Assembly (NCBI RefSeq): GCF_007828835.1
Contig: NZ_VIVL01000003.1
Coordinates: 372,001-436,000, forward strand
DNA from: Variovorax beijingensis
GTDB taxonomy: Bacteria; Pseudomonadota; Gammaproteobacteria; Burkholderiales; Burkholderiaceae_C
DNA length: 64,000 nt
Direction: 5' to 3'
Below the pieces are notes generated by a model. It worked only from the letters and a program-made list of their open reading frames with translations, was not told where the DNA came from and made no database searches. A program made the position numbers and the translations under genes. Positions 60,390 through 64,000 of this stretch are shown piece by piece. The stretch's first letter is position 1; every line of letters starts with the position of its first letter.

Positions 60390-62030
60390 TTACTTAATAT
60401 CCACGCCGTAGAAAGTGTGGCGGCCGAAGGGACTCAATTTGAAGTCGACCACCTCCTTGCGCACCGGCTTCAGCTGCACCGCATGCGCGATGGTGAACCA
60501 CGGCGCCTGCTCCTTGAAGATGAGCTGCGCCTTCTTGTAGAGCGCATCGCGGTCGGCCTGCTTGGTCGCGCTCTTGGCCTTCAGCACGAGGTCTTCGTAG
60601 GGCTGGTAGCAGAACTTCGAGATGTTGCTGCCGCTGGCCGACTTGGCCGAGGCGCAGCCCAGCAGCGTGTAGAGGAAGTTGTCGGGGTCGCCGTTGTCGC
60701 CGGTCCAGCCCAGCATGCCCATCTGGTGCTCGCCGGCCTGCAGGCGTTTGCGGTATTCGCCCCACTCGAAGCTCTTGATCTCGGCCTTGACGTTGATCTT
60801 GGCAAGGTCGGCCTGCATCAGCTCGGCAATGCGCTTGGCGTTCGGGTTGTAGGGCCGCTGCACCGGCATGGCCCACAGGTCGGTAGCGAAGCCATCGGGG
60901 AATCCGGCCTGCGCCAGCAGCTTCTTCGCGGCTTCGGGGTCGTAGGGATCGTCCTTGACCGAGTCGTTGTAGGACCACATGGTCGGCGGGATCGGGTTCT
61001 TCGCGGCCACGCCGGTCGACAGGTACACGCCGTCGATGATCGCCTTCTTGTTGATCGCCATGTTGAGGGCCTTGCGCACGCGCACGTCGTCGAAGGGCTT
61101 CTTGGTGGTGTTGTACGAAAGGTAGCCGACGTTGAGTCCGGGCTGCTCGAGCACCTGCACGTTCGGGTCCTTGCGGATCGCGTCGAGATCGGCCGGGTTC
61201 GGATATGGCATGACGTGGCATTCGCCCTTCTGCAGCTTGGCCCAACGCACCGAGGCGTCGGGCGTGATCGCGAACACCAGGTCGTCGATCTTCGCCTTGC
61301 CGGCCCAGTACTGCGGGAAGGCCTTGAAGCGGATGACTGCGTCCTTCTGGTATTGCACGAGGTAGAACGGGCCGGTGCCGATCGGGTCCTGGTCGACCTT
61401 CTCGGGCGTGCCGGCCTTCAGCATCGCAATGGCATATTCCTTCGACTGGATGCCCGCATACTGCATGGCAAGGTTGGCAAGGAACGGCGCCTCGGCCTGG
61501 TTGAGCGTGATCTTCACGGTCAGGTCGTCGATGCGGTCCACCGACTTCAGCAGCTTGGGCATGCCCATGTCGTTGAAGTAGGAGTGGTTCTGGCTCGTGA
61601 CCTTGAAGAAGGGATCGCTTTCCTTCCATTGGCGCTCTAGCATGAAGATGAAGTCGTCGGCATTGAAGTCGCGCGTGGGCTTGAAGCTCTTGCTGGTGCT
61701 GTGCCACTTCACGCCCTTGCGCAGGTGGAAGGTGTAGACCGTGCCGTCGGCCGAGATGTCCCATTTTTCCGCGAGGCCCGGCACGACCTTGGTGCCGCCG
61801 CGCTCGAACTCGACAATGGTGTTGTAGACCTGCGTGGTCACGTCGAACGAGGTGCCGGTGGTGTTCACGCCCGGATAGAAGTTCTCGGGACTGCCCTCCG
61901 AACAATAGACCAGCGTCTTGGCGGACGCGGCGCCCGCGGCCAGTGCGAGTATGGCGAGTGCCGTTGGCGCGAGCAGCGCAACAAGCCTGGGCGAGCGGCG
62001 CGAAACGAGAGGCTGAGCGGTCTTCTTCAT
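60390..62030 (-). CDS. dppA: Dipeptide-type ABC transporter substrate-binding protein (DppA-like)
   Basis: A 546-residue periplasmic binding protein of the family 5 (peptide/nickel/opine) class. The signal peptide is about residues 1-37, ending GAASA. The mature start is KTLVYCSEGSPENFYPG, followed by VVPGLAEKWDISADGTVYTFHLRKG and DPIGTGPFYLVQYQKD. The Cys in VYCSEG and the later GCASAKSASGSN fit DppA. AGGAG lies about six bases before the ATG. It is the last gene of a leftward operon with two ATPase genes upstream; the permease genes are beyond the window. Dipeptides or haem/ALA-like ligands are possible. Confidence 0.93.
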   Translation of the reverse strand: MKKTAQPLVSRRSPRLVALLAPTALAILALAAGAASAKTLVYCSEGSPENFYPGVNTTGTSFDVTTQVYNTIVEFERGGTKVVPGLAEKWDISADGTVYTFHLRKGVKWHSTSKSFKPTRDFNADDFIFMLERQWKESDPFFKVTSQNHSYFNDMGMPKLLKSVDRIDDLTVKITLNQAEAPFLANLAMQYAGIQSKEYAIAMLKAGTPEKVDQDPIGTGPFYLVQYQKDAVIRFKAFPQYWAGKAKIDDLVFAITPDASVRWAKLQKGECHVMPYPNPADLDAIRKDPNVQVLEQPGLNVGYLSYNTTKKPFDDVRVRKALNMAINKKAIIDGVYLSTGVAAKNPIPPTMWSYNDSVKDDPYDPEAAKKLLAQAGFPDGFATDLWAMPVQRPYNPNAKRIAELMQADLAKINVKAEIKSFEWGEYRKRLQAGEHQMGMLGWTGDNGDPDNFLYTLLGCASAKSASGSNISKFCYQPYEDLVLKAKSATKQADRDALYKKAQLIFKEQAPWFTIAHAVQLKPVRKEVVDFKLSPFGRHTFYGVDIK

Positions 62031-62059
62031 GGCAACTCCTTGGGCACGGTTGAAGTGAA

Positions 62060-63106
62060 CTAGGGGTTCGCCGCCAGGGGCGCGGCGAACGGCGGGGACA
62101 AGGGCACATCGGCGCTGACCGGCGGCGTGCCATCGAGGAATTTCTCTGCGTAGTGGCAGGCCACCAGCCGCTCGTCGAGCGCGCGCAGCAGCGGCCGCTC
62201 CTCGCGGCAGCGCTGCGTCGCATGCGGGCAGCGCGTGTTGAAGACGCAGCCCGCGGGCGGATCGAGCGGCGACGGCAGCTCGCCCTTGAGCACGATGCGC
62301 TGGCTGCTGAGCCCGGGCGTGGACGCCAGCAGCGCCTGCGTGTAGGGATGCAGCGGCCGCGCGAAGATGCGTGCCTTGGGCCCCTGCTCCACCGCATGGC
62401 CGAGGTACATCACCAGCACGTCGTGCGCGATGTGCCGCACCACGCCCAGGTCGTGCGAGATGAAGAGATAGGCCAGGCCGAGTTCGGCCTGCAGGTCGGC
62501 CAGCAGGTTCAGCACCTGCGCCTGGATCGACACGTCGAGCGCCGACACCGGCTCATCGGCCACCAGCAGGCGCGGCTCCAGCATGAGCGCGCGCGCAATT
62601 TCAATGCGCTGGCGCTGGCCGCCGGAGAACATGTGCGGATAGCGGTTCGCATGCTCGGGCCGCAGGCCCACGCGCGCGAGCATCTCGCGCGCCTTGGCGG
62701 CCCGCTCGGGCCTGCCGAGCGCGGTGTTGATGGCGAGCGGATCCTCGAGCACGGCGCTGATCTTCTTGCGCGGATTGAGCGAACCATAGGGGTTCTGGAA
62801 CACCAGCTGCACGGCCTGGCGCAGCTCGCGCCGGTACGCGGGCGGCGGCTCCACCGCATCGTGGCCGACCAGCGTGAGCTGCCCGGCCGTGGGCTTTTCG
62901 ATCAGCGCGACCATGCGCGCGAGCGTCGATTTGCCGCAGCCCGATTCGCCGACCACCGCGAGCGTGCGGCCGCGCTCGATGCGAAACGAAATGTCGCCCA
63001 CCGCGCGCAACTGCGCAGGCGCGCGGAACATGCCGCGCCGCACGGCATAGGTGCGCTTCAGGTTGCGCGCCTCCACGACGACATCGCCGACGGGATCGCC
63101 ACTCAT
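62060..63106 (-). CDS. dppF: Oligopeptide/dipeptide ABC transporter ATPase (DppF-type)
   Basis: A 348-residue ATP-binding subunit. Walker A is GESGCGKST (about 53-61), the Q-loop region is [18 protein letters not shown], the ABC signature is [15 protein letters not shown], Walker B is [12 protein letters not shown], and the H-loop is FISHDLGVV. The C-terminal oligo_HPY extension has [21 protein letters not shown], whose cysteines suggest the iron-sulphur site reported for DppD-type ATPases. It overlaps the stop of the other ATPase by four bases and precedes the binding-protein gene by 29. Confidence 0.95.
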   Translation of the reverse strand: MSGDPVGDVVVEARNLKRTYAVRRGMFRAPAQLRAVGDISFRIERGRTLAVVGESGCGKSTLARMVALIEKPTAGQLTLVGHDAVEPPPAYRRELRQAVQLVFQNPYGSLNPRKKISAVLEDPLAINTALGRPERAAKAREMLARVGLRPEHANRYPHMFSGGQRQRIEIARALMLEPRLLVADEPVSALDVSIQAQVLNLLADLQAELGLAYLFISHDLGVVRHIAHDVLVMYLGHAVEQGPKARIFARPLHPYTQALLASTPGLSSQRIVLKGELPSPLDPPAGCVFNTRCPHATQRCREERPLLRALDERLVACHYAEKFLDGTPPVSADVPLSPPFAAPLAANP

Positions 63107-64000
63107 GGCAGCGCCTCCGGGGCCTGCGGCCGCGGCCGGTCGGCCTCGATGGCCGCCATCCGCCCGGGCTCGCCGAGCGGGAAATGGCAGCGCACCTCGG
63201 CACCCGGCGGCGAGGCGACCGCGCGCAGCGCTGGCCGCACGTTGCAGGCCTTCGTGGTCACATAACTGCAGCGCGGCGCGAACAGGCAGCCGGCCGGCCG
63301 GTCGTGCACGCCCGGCACCACGCCCGCGATGGTGGCCAGCCGCCCCTCGGGCGCGGCGCGCTCGGGCAGCGCGGCCAGCAGGGCCTCGGTGTAGGGATGC
63401 TGCGGGTCCGCGAAGAGCCGGTCGACGCGCTGCTGCTCCATCACCTGGCCCGCATACATCACGGCGATGCGCTGCGCCATTTCGCTGACCACACCCATGT
63501 TGTGCGTGATGAGCACCAGCGCCATGCCGCGCTCTTTCTGCAGTTCGCGCAGCAGGTCAAGGATCTGGGCCTGGATCGTCACATCGAGCGCGGTGGTCGG
63601 CTCGTCGGCGATCAACAGGCGCGGGTTGCAGGCAATGGCCATCGCGATCATCACGCGCTGGTTCATGCCGCCCGAGAGCTGGTGCGGATAGCTGCCCAGG
63701 CGCGACGATGCGGCGGGTATGCCGACCTGCTCGAGCAGTTCGGTCGCGCGCTTCTTCGCCGTGCGCCGGTCCAGATGCAGGTGCAGCCGCAGCGTCTCCA
63801 TCAGCTGGAAGCCGATGGTGAAGCAGGGGTTGAGGCTGGTGGTCGGCTCCTGGAAGATCATCGCGACCTCCTTGCCGACCAGCGCGCGGCGGGCCTTGTC
63901 GGAGATGCCGAGCAGCTCCTTGCCCGCGAAGCGCATGTGCTGCGCGCGCACGCGGCCCGGAAAGCCCACGAGGCCCATCAGCGCCATCATCGTGACGCTC
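63103..64000 (-). CDS. dppD: Dipeptide ABC transporter ATPase (DppD-type), N-terminus outside window
   Basis: The frame is open through the right edge ([10 protein letters not shown] at the boundary, immediately after where Walker A GESGSGKS should be), so the true start lies beyond base 64000. Present are the Q-loop [21 protein letters not shown], signature [15 protein letters not shown], Walker [19 protein letters not shown] and H-loop [15 protein letters not shown]. The C-terminal oligo_HPY domain has [16 protein letters not shown]. About 299 residues are visible, roughly 85-90 percent of the family length. It is coupled to dppF by a four-base overlap. Confidence 0.93.
   Translation of the reverse strand, partial: SVTMMALMGLVGFPGRVRAQHMRFAGKELLGISDKARRALVGKEVAMIFQEPTTSLNPCFTIGFQLMETLRLHLHLDRRTAKKRATELLEQVGIPAASSRLGSYPHQLSGGMNQRVMIAMAIACNPRLLIADEPTTALDVTIQAQILDLLRELQKERGMALVLITHNMGVVSEMAQRIAVMYAGQVMEQQRVDRLFADPQHPYTEALLAALPERAAPEGRLATIAGVVPGVHDRPAGCLFAPRCSYVTTKACNVRPALRAVASPPGAEVRCHFPLGEPGRMAAIEADRPRPQAPEALP

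Overview
The window is about 64 kb of dense, very GC-rich chromosome from a beta-proteobacterium, most likely Variovorax or a close relative in the Comamonadaceae. This rests on the gene families and neighbourhoods: leuS-lptE-holA, bamE-dapB-exbB-exbD divergent from fur, hpf-ptsN-hprK, beta-proteobacterial-type GshA, an orphan Bug protein, and typical Comamonadaceae intergenic repeats. I see no phage, insertion sequence, CRISPR array, rRNA or tRNA. Both ends cut genes: the 3' two thirds of malate synthase G on the left and a dppD-type ATPase on the right.

Layout. 1-4.7 kb: malate synthase G, an MFS carrier, a small basic protein, and a LysR regulator divergent from a DUF2917 gene across a 17-bp palindrome. 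4.8-9.5 kb: a tight acyl-CoA operon (thiolase, PaaG-like crotonase, acyl-CoA dehydrogenase), then a phosphofructokinase with PPi-type signatures and a CWC-type small protein. 9.5-14.5 kb: zinc metallopeptidase, DHA2 exporter, orphan ABC binding protein, YafJ-type amidotransferase. 14.5-18.2 kb: a Fur-box-preceded TonB-dependent siderophore receptor coupled to a PepSY membrane protein. 18.1-22.7 kb: benE-gshB, divergent from NTF2-like, polysaccharide deacetylase and GntR genes, with a GntR-type operator pair between them. 22.7-31.9 kb: kup, gshA, proA, holA, lptE, leuS, all leftward. 32-36.8 kb: Bug binding protein and octopine/nopaline-type dehydrogenase, opposed by a flavin monooxygenase-CMD-AhpD operon. 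36.9-48.9 kb: glycogen cluster (GH13 alpha-glucosidase, glgB, glgX, glgC, glgA, glgP), split between glgB and glgX by a roughly 570-bp nested inverted repeat. 48.9-64 kb: Lrp/EamA pair, exbD-exbB-dapB-bamE, fur, hprK, ptsN, hpf, uvrD-like helicase, corA, an MTA/SAH nucleosidase, and a dipeptide-type ABC transporter.

How the genes work together. The glycogen genes form an apparently complete synthesis and breakdown set: GlgC makes ADP-glucose, GlgA polymerises, GlgB branches, GlgP and GlgX degrade, and the GH13 enzyme may act on released oligosaccharides. Fur, the TonB receptor and ExbBD belong to iron uptake. gshA and gshB supply glutathione. HprK and PtsN are regulatory PTS parts, but no HPr or EI gene is in view.

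The most distinctive non-coding signals are the nested inverted repeat inside the glycogen cluster, a 90-bp repeat present twice and each time directly 3' of a periplasmic-binding-protein gene, and several clean palindromes in divergent promoters. I did not find a convincing new multi-gene system. The least-explained units are the NTF2-deacetylase pair and the FMO-CMD-AhpD operon.
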